Assembly: GCF_011516735.1 (NCBI RefSeq)
Contig: NZ_WOSX01000002.1
Location: forward strand, 62,001 to 126,000
Reading direction: 5' to 3'
Length of the DNA: 64,000 nucleotides
Source: Acetobacter fallax
GTDB taxonomy: Bacteria; Pseudomonadota; Alphaproteobacteria; Acetobacterales; Acetobacteraceae
Below the pieces are notes generated by a model. It had not been told where the DNA came from, searched no databases, and was given only the letters and a program-made list of their open reading frames with translations. Positions within the stretch are counted from its first letter, which is position 1; each line of letters begins with the position of its first letter. Shown piece by piece: positions 26,553 through 35,145 of this stretch. A program made the translations under genes and the position numbers.

Positions 26553-27023
26553 ATGTCCCTCGACTCCGTCACCGAATTCTTCAAAATTCACGCCCCCGAC
26601 ATCACTCCCGTCATCCGTGACGACAGCACCGCCACCGTCGCCGAGGCCGCACAGATCCTCGGCGTTACAGAAGGCCAGATCGCCAAAACTCTCGCCCTGA
26701 AAGTCGGTGAAGACCGCGTCCTCGTCGTCATGGCCGGCACCGCCCGCCTTGATAACCGCAAAACCAGAGACACCTTCGGCGCCCGACCCCGCATGCTGCC
26801 GCCCGAAGAAGTCCTCGAACTCACCAGCCACCCCGTCGGCGGCGTCTGTCCCTTCGGCCTGCCCGGTCCGATCCGCATCTGCTGCGACACCTCCCTGAAG
26901 GCTTACGACGAAGTCTATCCCGCCGCCGGCTCCGTCAACAGCGCCGTAAAACTCTCACCCGCCCGCCTCGCCGAACTCACCCGGGCCGAATGGATCGACA
27001 TCGCCAGAACAGACACAGAATAA
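26553..27023 (+). CDS. YbaK/EbsC-type aminoacyl-tRNA deacylase
   Basis: The 156-residue protein belongs to the YbaK/ProX editing superfamily (PF04073), which removes wrong amino acids from tRNA (for example Cys or Ala from tRNA-Pro). Landmarks are VAEAAQILGVTEGQIAKTLA, the substrate-pocket Lys in that segment (K45 region), RLDNRKTRDTFG, PPEEVLELTSHPVGGVCPFG and VYPAAGSVNSAVKLS. The GVCPFG loop is typical. AGGAG sits nine bases before the ATG. It is followed by a separate operon starting at 27176. Confidence 0.9.
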   Translation: MSLDSVTEFFKIHAPDITPVIRDDSTATVAEAAQILGVTEGQIAKTLALKVGEDRVLVVMAGTARLDNRKTRDTFGARPRMLPPEEVLELTSHPVGGVCPFGLPGPIRICCDTSLKAYDEVYPAAGSVNSAVKLSPARLAELTRAEWIDIARTDTE

Positions 27024-27175
27024 ACCAGCCCCGGTCAGATCAGGCCGGAACACAACCCCATTTTTTTCATCCCCCACGAAACCCTCTTGCCTTTTCCGGC
27101 TTTTCATCAGCAGGAGACAGCCCGTCCCGCATCACACCCCAGCGCCGCTTCAAACCCGAAAGGCCCGGCAGGAAG

Positions 27176-28294
27176 ATGACTTTCCCCTTCGAGAGCCTGA
27201 AAAACAGCCTGCCGGACCTGGAGGCCGAAGCCGCAGAAAACGACCGTGACAGCAGCTTCCCCACCGCCGGCCTCGCCTGCCTGCGCGATCTCGGCGCCCT
27301 CTGCGCCCCTCTCCCAAAAACCCTCGGCGGATGCGGCTTCGGCACCGATCCCGGCGGTGGCCCCGGTCTTCTCCACCTCCTGAGACTCACAGGCGAAGGC
27401 AATCTCTCACTCGGCCGGCTTCTCGAAGGCCACATCAACGCCGTTCGCCTCATCGCCCGTTACGGAACCTCCGCCCAGCTACAAAAAGCCTCCACAGACA
27501 TCCTCGGCGGCGCCCTGTTCGGCATCTGGGTCACCGAAACCACAAACCCCGTCCACATCACGCCAGACGGAGCAACATTTCTGCTCCACGGCGAAAAAAT
27601 GTTCGCCTCCGGTGCGCTACACGTCACCCGTGCCCTCATCACAGCCGAAACGCCAGACGGCGAAACCCGTATGCTCCTCGTCCCGCTCGACGCAAATCGC
27701 AAAGCCAGCCCTGCCGTCGGCGGTCTCTGCGGCATGCGCGGCGCCGGCACCGGAAGCTGCGATTTCACCGGCATCCGGGTGGCCTCCGATGCCCTGACCG
27801 GACATCCCGGCGACTATCTCCGCCAGCCGGAATTCTCTGCCGGCGCCTGGCGCGGCATGGCCGTGGCCCTCGGCGGCATCGACCGCCTCGTCACCCTGCT
27901 GCGTGACCAGCTCGTCAGCCGCGCCCGCGACGCAAATCCGTACCAGAGAACCCGCATCGGCGAAGCGCTGATCGCACAGGAAACCGCAGCACTCTGGACC
28001 CGAAAAGCCGCCCTCGTCGCCGACGACAAAACCCTGCCACCAGGCGACGTCGCCGCCACAATCAACCTCGCCCGCATTGCCGTCGAACGCGCCGGTCTGG
28101 ATGTCATCGAACGCGTCCAGCGCAGCCTCGGCCTCTCCGCTTTCGTCAAAACCAATGTCGTGGAGCGGATCATGCGTGATCTCAGCACCTATCTTCGTCA
28201 ACCCGCTCCGGACGAAACCCTTGCTGAAGCCGCAGGCTGGTTCACACAGCGCGACCTCCCCCAGCCAGATCTCCATGTGACCCCGAAACCATGA
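27176..28294 (+). CDS. Acyl-CoA dehydrogenase-family protein, atypical
   Basis: The 372-residue protein has the acyl-CoA dehydrogenase order: helical N-terminus, beta domain around GIWVTETT...DGATFLLHGEKMFASGA, and helical C-terminus (TRIGEALIAQETAALWTRKA; LARIAVERAGLDVIERVQRS). The usual W..TEP.aGSD substrate loop reads WVTETTNPVHI, so standard acyl-CoA binding is doubtful; a different flavin-dependent oxidation or dehydrogenation is possible. The ATG at 27176 follows AGGAAG. The stop overlaps the start of the PIG-L gene (ATGA), so the three plus-strand genes are one coupled operon. Neighbouring genes suggest it modifies a glycan- or lipid-linked intermediate rather than serving beta-oxidation (inference). 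Confidence 0.82.
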   Translation: MTFPFESLKNSLPDLEAEAAENDRDSSFPTAGLACLRDLGALCAPLPKTLGGCGFGTDPGGGPGLLHLLRLTGEGNLSLGRLLEGHINAVRLIARYGTSAQLQKASTDILGGALFGIWVTETTNPVHITPDGATFLLHGEKMFASGALHVTRALITAETPDGETRMLLVPLDANRKASPAVGGLCGMRGAGTGSCDFTGIRVASDALTGHPGDYLRQPEFSAGAWRGMAVALGGIDRLVTLLRDQLVSRARDANPYQRTRIGEALIAQETAALWTRKAALVADDKTLPPGDVAATINLARIAVERAGLDVIERVQRSLGLSAFVKTNVVERIMRDLSTYLRQPAPDETLAEAAGWFTQRDLPQPDLHVTPKP

Positions 28295-29019
28295 AAGCCG
28301 GCGATATCCAGGCCGCCTTCCGCACACTGCCCTTCGCCCCGCTCTCTGATCTCTCCCCCGGCGCCGCCCTGATCCTCGCCCCGCACGCCGACGACGAAAG
28401 CCTCGGCTGCGGCGGCCTCATCGCCGCAAGCTGCGCCGCCGGACAGCCCCCCGTAGTCGTGATCATGACTGACGGAACCGGCTCACATCCAAATTCGCAG
28501 AGCTACCCTCCCCATCGCCTGCGCATTCAGCGCGAACAGGAATCCCGCAACGCCACGGCCAGCCTCGGCCTCCCCGACGATCATCTCATCTTCCTCCGCC
28601 TCCCCGACACCACCGCCCCGCATGACGGACCGGATTTCGATCACGCCGTCCACCACCTCGCAAAACTCGCCCGTGCAACAAACTGCCGCACCCTCTTCGC
28701 CCCCTGGCGCCACGATCCGCATTGCGATCATGAAGCCACCTGGAAGATGGCGTCCTCAATCAGCAACAGGATGAACATCCCGCTCCTCGCCTACCCGGTC
28801 TGGGGCTGGCTCATCCCCCCTGACCAGGATCTCGGCTGCGATGCACCCGACGGCTTCCGTCTCGACATCACGCCCCGGCAGACAGCCAAAGCCAACGCCA
28901 TCCGCCTGTATGAAAGCCAGTACGGAAACCTGATCACCGACGACCCGTCCGGGTTTCACCTCCCCGATACTCTCCTTTCGGTCTTCGATGCCCCCTTCGA
29001 AGTGTTTCTGCACCCATGA
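28291..29019 (+). CDS. PIG-L/LmbE-family N-deacetylase
   Basis: The 242-residue zinc enzyme has the PIG-L signature APHADDESLGCGGLI (zinc ligands His and Asp in HADDE) and the distal ligand in WRHDPHCDHEA. Family members deacetylate N-acetyl-glucosamine-type groups in GPI, mycothiol, bacillithiol and glycan synthesis. Here it is second in a translationally coupled operon: its ATG overlaps the upstream stop and its stop overlaps the next start, both as ATGA. Together with the methyltransferase and GT2 it suggests assembly of a modified amino-sugar compound (inference). Confidence 0.92.
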   Translation: MKAGDIQAAFRTLPFAPLSDLSPGAALILAPHADDESLGCGGLIAASCAAGQPPVVVIMTDGTGSHPNSQSYPPHRLRIQREQESRNATASLGLPDDHLIFLRLPDTTAPHDGPDFDHAVHHLAKLARATNCRTLFAPWRHDPHCDHEATWKMASSISNRMNIPLLAYPVWGWLIPPDQDLGCDAPDGFRLDITPRQTAKANAIRLYESQYGNLITDDPSGFHLPDTLLSVFDAPFEVFLHP

Positions 29020-29600
29020 CCGACGGCAGCTGGTCCCGCTCCGTCTTCGAGCAGCTTTACAAACAGAATCCCGATCCCTGGAGTTTTGAAACCAGCCCTT
29101 ATGAAAACAGCAAATATATCGCTACCCTCGCCCATGCCGGCCCCGGCCCGTTCGATTTCGCCCTTGAACTCGGCTGCTCCATCGGCGTCCTGACAGCCTC
29201 CCTCGCCCCGCGCTGCCATCACCTGCTCGCCGTCGATATCGCCGAAACCGCCCTCGCAAATGCCCGACTTCGCTGCGCCTCCCTCCCAAACGTCATATTC
29301 CATCGTGGCCAGCTCCCCGAAGAATTTCCACTTCTCGCGGAAAACTCCTGTGATCTGATCCTGATTTCAGAACTACTTTATTTTCTTTCCCCCACCGACA
29401 TCGCCCGCCTCGCGCGGCAATGCCTCGCCGTCAGAAGAACCGATGCCCCGCTCATCCTGGTCAACTGGACCGGCAAAACCGATACCCCCTGCACCGGAAA
29501 CCAGGCAGCGGAGCTGTTCATCGAAACCTGCCTGAAAAACACTACGATTTCATATTTCACAGACCGGGCCGACAGCTACCGCATCGACCGTCTCACCTGA
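29016..29600 (+). CDS. SAM-dependent methyltransferase, NodS-like
   Basis: The 194-residue protein has a class I methyltransferase fold: motif I ALELGCSIGVLTASLA near 46-61, the Asp of LLAVDIAETAL, and SCDLILISELLYFLS. The N-terminal SVFEQLYKQNPDPWSFETSPYE is the mark of NodS-type enzymes; NodS N-methylates the deacetylated amino sugar of Nod factors. Its place right after a PIG-L deacetylase fits that chemistry: deacetylate, then methylate the freed amine (inference). It overlaps the PIG-L stop by four bases and its own 3' end overlaps the convergent GT2 gene by eight. Confidence 0.9.
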   Translation: MTDGSWSRSVFEQLYKQNPDPWSFETSPYENSKYIATLAHAGPGPFDFALELGCSIGVLTASLAPRCHHLLAVDIAETALANARLRCASLPNVIFHRGQLPEEFPLLAENSCDLILISELLYFLSPTDIARLARQCLAVRRTDAPLILVNWTGKTDTPCTGNQAAELFIETCLKNTTISYFTDRADSYRIDRLT

Positions 29601-30720
29601 CCGAAACATCGTCAGCCACACACAGCGTATCAACCGGCATCATATCCCGCCTGAGCAGGTCACGCACAATCAAATCGGCCGCCGCATGATGCCAGTCCAG
29701 ATCACACCGCTTCACCGCTTCCCGCCGCAACGCAGGACTCGCTGCCTCCAGAACCTCCCAGGCCCGACCAGAATATTCCGCTTCCATCTGCGCTTTCACC
29801 ATGGCGACCGGCAACTCCAGTAATGCTGCCAGCCCGCGCACATCGCCCACCTCCGGCGCCGGCATTCCCCAAAGCGACCTCAGCCAGGCCCGGCCCCTGG
29901 CGCGGCGCAGACACAGCATCGCCGGCTCCAGCGCCTCATCCAGCATCTCGTCCTGACGCAGCATCCGGCGCGCCATTGTGTCCGCCATGCCGCCCCGCGC
30001 CCTCCCCTCCGTACGCCCTGACACCGTCACAACCACACCCGGCGCATGACGCACCGCCACATCCACCCTCCGTAACGCCGCGATAAATCCACGATCCTCA
30101 CCCAGCGGCACCCCCGGAATCCCCCCGGCCCGCGACCACGCCTCAACCGTCACGGCAATACTGGCCCCGGAATGTTCCGTATGCCTCGGCCAGGGATCGA
30201 CCGGATCAGGATCAGCCAGATCATGAATCCGATCCAGAATCGTCCCGTAAGCAACCTCCGCAACATCATCCTCATGAAGACAGGCCGGTATCGCCAGCCC
30301 CTCAACCGGATCAATCACAGCCCGGCCACAAACAGCCTCAGCCCCGCCCGCAAACGCATCAAGCGTGCGCGCCAGCCAGTCCGGCGCCACCACACCATCC
30401 GCATCAGTCGTGAAAAGAACCCCGTCCGGCCCGACAATCTCCGCCGCAATCGCCATCGCCTCCCGACGCGCCGTCCCCGCATGCGCAAGCGCCGCCGGAT
30501 ACTCCCGCTCCACAATCGTCAGCCCGAACGGCAACCCCGATGCCAGCCCTGCAGCCCGCTCCCGCGTTCCATCCGTGCAGTTGTTCAGCAGCAGAACCAC
30601 ATGATCGAAACCCGGTCCCACCTGCCCCGCAAGCCCCTGCAAACAGAGACCAATCCGGTCTTCCTCATCACGAACAGGAATGGCAACAACACGTAACGGG
30701 CGATAAAACCGGCTGGACAT
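29593..30720 (-). CDS. Glycosyltransferase family 2
   Basis: The 375-residue protein has a GT-A fold: VVAIPVRDEEDRIGLCLQGL at the N-terminus, LLLNNCTDGTRERA and the metal-binding FTTDADGVVAPDWLARTLDA (DAD), with GEDRGFIAALRRVDV later. It transfers an activated sugar; donor and acceptor are unknown. There is no membrane segment of note, so it acts in the cytoplasm. The ATG at 30720 is used; an in-frame GTG at 30732 is four codons upstream, and neither has a strong ribosome-binding site. It converges on and overlaps the NodS-like gene by eight bases, which supports a shared pathway although the strand differs. Confidence 0.88.
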   Translation of the reverse strand: MSSRFYRPLRVVAIPVRDEEDRIGLCLQGLAGQVGPGFDHVVLLLNNCTDGTRERAAGLASGLPFGLTIVEREYPAALAHAGTARREAMAIAAEIVGPDGVLFTTDADGVVAPDWLARTLDAFAGGAEAVCGRAVIDPVEGLAIPACLHEDDVAEVAYGTILDRIHDLADPDPVDPWPRHTEHSGASIAVTVEAWSRAGGIPGVPLGEDRGFIAALRRVDVAVRHAPGVVVTVSGRTEGRARGGMADTMARRMLRQDEMLDEALEPAMLCLRRARGRAWLRSLWGMPAPEVGDVRGLAALLELPVAMVKAQMEAEYSGRAWEVLEAASPALRREAVKRCDLDWHHAAADLIVRDLLRRDMMPVDTLCVADDVSVR

Positions 30721-30886
30721 GAAATGAAACACCCACGGCGAGGAATGTCTTCAACACGCCAGCCCTCCGCAAGTTGCGTAAGCCTTAACGCGCCTCCGCC
30801 AGCTTCGGTCAGACCCCGAACTTCCCGGCGACCACCCGCCACCCCGAACGTTTCCCACCACACCACGACTTCAGGATCAGCCCCCG

Positions 30887-31576
30887 ATGCCCTCCTGGCA
30901 GAACATGATCCTCCTCACCTTTCTCTCCGCTCTCTGCACCGCAGTCGCCTTTCACCACATCTGGCTGCCCCCCGCTTACGATCCGACAGAACCCCTCGAC
31001 CTGCGCGCACCGCCGAACATCATGCGCCCCCTCAAACTCCGTCTGCTCGCCTCATCGCCAGCCCTCTGCCGCGCCGCACTCGCAACCAGCCCGCTCCACA
31101 TCCGGCAACACTCCGCGGCAGGAACGCCCGCCTGCCCGCTCCCCGACGCCGTCACCGTCAGCAGCGGCCCGGCCCCGGCCCTGCCGGACAGTTTCCTCGC
31201 CTCCTGCCGTCTGGCCGTCAGCTGGTCGCTCTTTGAAACCGACATCGCCGTCCCCGCCGCCCGCACCACATTCGGCACCGACCTTCGCCGTATCCGTCAC
31301 GCCGGCAGCTTCGCCTGCCGGGACATCCGCGAACACCCCGGCGCGCAAAGCAGCCATGCCACCGCCGACGCCATCGACGTCTCCGGCTTCGTCCTTGCCG
31401 ATGGCCGGGAAATCCCCGTCAGCGCCTGGCACGCCAGCGACCGGCGCGCCGCCTTCCTGCACAGCATCCGCGATCAGGCCTGCACCGTCTTCGGAATCGT
31501 TCTGTCCCCGGATTACAACAGCCTGCATGCCAGCCACCTGCACCTTCAGGCCACCGGCTTCGGTCTCTGCCGCTGA
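30887..31576 (+). CDS. Extensin-like family protein
   Basis: The 229-residue protein has an N-terminal hydrophobic segment (about 7-22, anchor or signal peptide) and the PF06904 extensin-like C-terminal domain: TTFGTDLRRIRHAGSFACRD, SSHATADAIDVSGFVLADGR and a final LHASHLHLQATGFGLCR. The His/Asp pattern resembles the D-Ala-D-Ala carboxypeptidase (VanY-like) fold, so a cell-wall hydrolase or binding role is likely, but the family is not biochemically defined. Conserved cysteines (about 62, 81, 106 and 144, 192, 228) suggest disulfides in the periplasm. It is divergent from the GT2 gene. Confidence 0.85.
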   Translation: MPSWQNMILLTFLSALCTAVAFHHIWLPPAYDPTEPLDLRAPPNIMRPLKLRLLASSPALCRAALATSPLHIRQHSAAGTPACPLPDAVTVSSGPAPALPDSFLASCRLAVSWSLFETDIAVPAARTTFGTDLRRIRHAGSFACRDIREHPGAQSSHATADAIDVSGFVLADGREIPVSAWHASDRRAAFLHSIRDQACTVFGIVLSPDYNSLHASHLHLQATGFGLCR

Positions 31577-31747
31577 CCGATCGCAGGCCTGCCTGTTGCA
31601 AGCCTCAGACCATCGGCTTACGACGCCGGACAGGAAAAGCTCTCCGCCCCCGAAACATCACGACACACCACACACACAGGCATCAGAGCGAACAGAACAC
31701 CGCGCTATAAAATATTTTTTACAGACCTGTTTTCAGGGGAATCACCA

Positions 31748-32305
31748 ATGCCCGCTGACACAATCCGACATCGGCTCAGAGCCGCCACACAGCCGCGCCA
31801 CGCCATCCTCGATACACTGGTCGGCCCGCTGCAAAGCGCAAGCACATACCGAACATATCTGGCCGGCATCGCCGCCTTCCGCCTCTGCGCCGAACAGCAT
31901 CTGAACACAGCAGCATGGCCGGATATCCTGGGCTCATGGCAACCGCGGCGCCTTTCCACGCTCCTGATGCAGGATCTCCACGATCTCTCCCTCACCCCGC
32001 CAGCCCCGGATATCGTCCTGACCCCCGATACCCCGGCCCGAACCATGGGACTGCTCTACGTGCTGGAAGGATCAGCGCTCGGAGCCCGCGTGCTGGTACG
32101 CCAGGCCGCCGCCCTGGGTTTTGACAACAGCTGCGGAGCACGCCATCTCACCACCCAGGCAGGTGCCGGTTACGAATGGCAATCGTTTCTTCATTGTCTC
32201 GAACAGATACCTGATGACACTGTCGTCATAACAGCCAATGCTGCAGCTCAGACCTTCGATGCCGCCATTCTCGCTATGAGGACAGCAATCGAACTTCGTT
32301 TATAA
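31748..32305 (+). CDS. bphO: Bacteriophytochrome-associated heme oxygenase
   Basis: BphO opens heme to biliverdin, the chromophore of the phytochrome encoded nine bases downstream. The 185-residue protein has the proximal ligand His18 in TQPRHAILDTL and the flexible distal helix YVLEGSALGARVL near 105-117. Length and order fit bacterial BphO. GGGGAA lies upstream of the ATG. The tight linkage to the phytochrome means light sensing and chromophore supply are co-expressed. Confidence 0.92.
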   Translation: MPADTIRHRLRAATQPRHAILDTLVGPLQSASTYRTYLAGIAAFRLCAEQHLNTAAWPDILGSWQPRRLSTLLMQDLHDLSLTPPAPDIVLTPDTPARTMGLLYVLEGSALGARVLVRQAAALGFDNSCGARHLTTQAGAGYEWQSFLHCLEQIPDDTVVITANAAAQTFDAAILAMRTAIELRL

Positions 32306-32313
32306 AGCGCCTT

Positions 32314-34890
32314 ATGACCGACACAGACATCGAACAGGTTATTTTCGGACAGGCTGACCTGACGAGCTGCGATCGTGAGCCCATCCACATCCCGGCCAGC
32401 ATCCAGCCCGCCGGATGCGTGATGGCCTTTTCAGACACCGACCACCGTCTCATAAGATTCTCGGACAACGCCCCGGCCTCCATGGACGTGCCATCGCTGC
32501 GTCTGGGAATGTCCATCGAAGACTGCGTCGGTCCGGCAGCAGCAGCCACGATTCTCGCCCTGGCCGCCAGCGAAACCTTCGGACCGCCCGCCATCAGTTT
32601 CGATGTCGAATTTCCCCTTAACCAGCATCGGGATATCGCGGTTCACCACCGGGCGTCGAACGTGGTCGTGGAATTCGAAGCCATCACCCCCGTCAGACTG
32701 CACGCCAGCCTGGCCGCGCAGCAACGCGCGGCCGTGGAGCGCCTGCGTAACCCGTCCGATACCACAACGCTGCTGCGGGATGCCGCCATAACCTTACGCC
32801 AGACCTTCGGTTACGACCGCGTCATGGTCTACCGGTTCGCCCCGGACTGGTCCGGCCAGGTCATCGTCGAAGACCGAAGAGACGGACTGGAAAGCTTCCT
32901 CGGACAGCACTTCCCCGGCAGCGACATTCCGGCCCAGGCCCGCGAGCTGTACAAACGCTCCCTGATCCGCGTCATCTGTGATGCGACTTACCAGCCCGTC
33001 GCCCTGACCGAAGAACCCGGCCTGCCCCCGCTGGACATGTCATTCATGCACCTGCGCGCCGTCTCCCCCATTCATTGCGAATACCTGACGAATATGGGCG
33101 TCCGCGCCTCCATGTCCGTCTCCCTGATCGTCGATGGCGAACTCTGGGGACTGATCGCCTGTCACCATTACAACCCCCGCCCCCTGTTCATGGCCGAACG
33201 CATCGCCGCCAAAATGATCGGGGAATTCATCTCCCTGCAGATCGTGGCGCTCAACCGGTCCCGCCGCCTCAGCCTGACACAGGCCGCACACCATTTTCTT
33301 TCCCGTCTCCTCCGTGACGCTACCGGCACAAACGGATTGGCGCACTACGCCCGGTCACACCTGCCAGACCTCCTGAAAATCGTGCCCTGCGACGGCGGAG
33401 GCATCTGGACAGACCAGAAATGGTCCGCAACAGGCCTCACTCTTCCGGAAACAGACATCAGGAAGCTACTGTCCCTGACCGGAACAGTCGCCAGAAACCA
33501 GATCTGGCACAGTGACTGCCTGACAAGAGACTGCCCCGATCTCGCGCTCTCTCTGCCCGACATTTCCGGAGCCATCATCATCCCCGTCTGGCCGGAACAG
33601 GATGACTGCCTCATCCTGTTCCGGCGGGAAATCATCCAGACCGTGGTATGGGGCGGCGACCCCGCCAAAACCTACAGCACCGGCCCCCACGGCGCCCGCC
33701 TGACCCCGCGACGCAGCTTCGAGATATGGACCGAAGAAGTCCGGCATCACTCAGCCCACTGGAGCGATGACGATCTCGAACTCGCAGCCCTGTTTCGTTC
33801 CGCGCTGATGGAAGTCGCCGCACGATCCAGCCAGCGGAAACTGCTGGAGCGCATCCAGGCGGAATCCACACAGCGCATGCTGAACGACGAACTGAATCAT
33901 CGTGTCAAAAACCTTCTGGCCGTTGTGCAGTCGCTCGTCTCCCGGGTGCCCGCCGTGCAGGACAGCGCAACCGACTACCGGAACACGCTCCAGGGACGCA
34001 TCCGCGCTCTCGCAAACGCCCATGACCTGGCCGTCGGCGCGGAAGCCGGAACATCCCTGCATGATCTCCTGACAACTGACCTCGCCCCGTACAACTCCAG
34101 CAAAGGCCAGATCACCCTGACAGGCCCCCACATCCGGCTGACAGAACGGGCGGTGACATTCCTCGCGCTCCTGTTCCATGAACTGACAACCAATGCCGTC
34201 AAATACGGCGCCCTGTCAGTCCCGTCAGGACAACTCGCCGTCACATGGGAGCACGCCGGCCTCGCCGGCACATGCACCATCCACTGGCAGGAACGTAACG
34301 GCCCCGTGGTCAGCCCCCCGGAACGATCCGGATTCGGAAGCCTGCTGATCGAACGCGCCATCCGCCACGATCTGAAAGGAACGGCAACCCGAAGCTTCAA
34401 TCCGGACGGCGTGACAGTGGTTGTCTGCCTGCCGGCCTCCACCATTATCGATCAGCCCCCTGCCGGAGAGCACAAGCCCGAACAGAAAAAGGACAGGCTC
34501 CGGACAGGACAGATCCCGTTCAACGCCCTGAAAGGCCGAAATATTCTTGTTCTGGAAGATGAGTTCCTTGTCGCAATGGATCTGGAGGAAACACTTCAGT
34601 CCGAAAACGCGGCGACCGTCTGTGTCGCCCCCACCATCCAGGCCGCTCTCACTATCCTGAAAACCCACCCGATCGATCTCGCCATCCTCGACGTCAATGT
34701 CGATGGCGAAACCTCTCTGCCCGTCGCATATCTCCTGACAGAACGCGCCATTCCGTTCCTGTTCGCAACAGGCTATGGAAAAGGAACCTCCGTGACAGAC
34801 GCATTTCCCGCTGCTCCCGTCATAGAAAAACCATACGCAACGACAGAAGCCGTCACAGCTCTCTCCCTGCTGGCAAACCAGGAACCCTGA
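32314..34890 (+). CDS. bphP: Bacteriophytochrome with HWE histidine kinase and receiver domain
   Basis: An 858-residue hybrid red/far-red light sensor. Order: PAS-like domain with biliverdin-attaching Cys19 (LTSCDREPIHIP), GAF about 150-310 (FPGSDIPAQARELY and HLRAVSPIHCEYLTNMGV), PHY about 320-500 with the tongue motif PRRSFEIW, HWE-type kinase about 520-720 (phospho-acceptor ELNHRVKNLLAVVQSL, FHELTTNAVKYGALS, HWQERNGP, GFGSLLIERAI) and a C-terminal receiver about 735-850 with AILDVNVDG. Phospho-relay from the kinase His to the receiver Asp is expected, with an unknown final output. It is cytoplasmic and follows bphO in one operon. Confidence 0.95.
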   Translation: MTDTDIEQVIFGQADLTSCDREPIHIPASIQPAGCVMAFSDTDHRLIRFSDNAPASMDVPSLRLGMSIEDCVGPAAAATILALAASETFGPPAISFDVEFPLNQHRDIAVHHRASNVVVEFEAITPVRLHASLAAQQRAAVERLRNPSDTTTLLRDAAITLRQTFGYDRVMVYRFAPDWSGQVIVEDRRDGLESFLGQHFPGSDIPAQARELYKRSLIRVICDATYQPVALTEEPGLPPLDMSFMHLRAVSPIHCEYLTNMGVRASMSVSLIVDGELWGLIACHHYNPRPLFMAERIAAKMIGEFISLQIVALNRSRRLSLTQAAHHFLSRLLRDATGTNGLAHYARSHLPDLLKIVPCDGGGIWTDQKWSATGLTLPETDIRKLLSLTGTVARNQIWHSDCLTRDCPDLALSLPDISGAIIIPVWPEQDDCLILFRREIIQTVVWGGDPAKTYSTGPHGARLTPRRSFEIWTEEVRHHSAHWSDDDLELAALFRSALMEVAARSSQRKLLERIQAESTQRMLNDELNHRVKNLLAVVQSLVSRVPAVQDSATDYRNTLQGRIRALANAHDLAVGAEAGTSLHDLLTTDLAPYNSSKGQITLTGPHIRLTERAVTFLALLFHELTTNAVKYGALSVPSGQLAVTWEHAGLAGTCTIHWQERNGPVVSPPERSGFGSLLIERAIRHDLKGTATRSFNPDGVTVVVCLPASTIIDQPPAGEHKPEQKKDRLRTGQIPFNALKGRNILVLEDEFLVAMDLEETLQSENAATVCVAPTIQAALTILKTHPIDLAILDVNVDGETSLPVAYLLTERAIPFLFATGYGKGTSVTDAFPAAPVIEKPYATTEAVTALSLLANQEP

Positions 34891-35145
34891 CACACGCCAG
34901 CCCGTCCGGAACCGTTCCACTGGCTCTGTGAACGTTATACCAGAGGGTCTGGGCTTTGACCTTTGTAAGACTGGCCGGTGCAGGACCGGGAGATGCAGGA
35001 CGGGCAGGGCTCTGCCCCGGAACCCGGCAAAGGCCCGCCTTTGCAAACCGTTTTATGATCAGCAAACCAGGGTGCAGGGGCCTGCTGTCCCGGCCGGGTC
35101 CGGGCGACTTACACCGTCCACGAATTCTCCGGTGTAACCAGGAGC
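34891..35145. other. Convergent intergenic region between bphP and the sulfotransferase-like gene
   Basis: The 255 bases are almost entirely repeat copy E. No separate terminator is seen, so the repeat hairpins may serve as one. Confidence 0.5.
34935..35107. repeat. Dispersed intergenic repeat, copy E
   Basis: It starts with TTATACCAGAG (from 34935), then CTTTGACCTTTGTAAGACTG, GGGCAGGGCTCTGCCC, CTTTGCAAACCGTTTTATGA and GGGTGCAGGGGCCTG, and ends GGCCGGGTCCGGGC. It shares its order with copies G and H. Confidence 0.75.
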
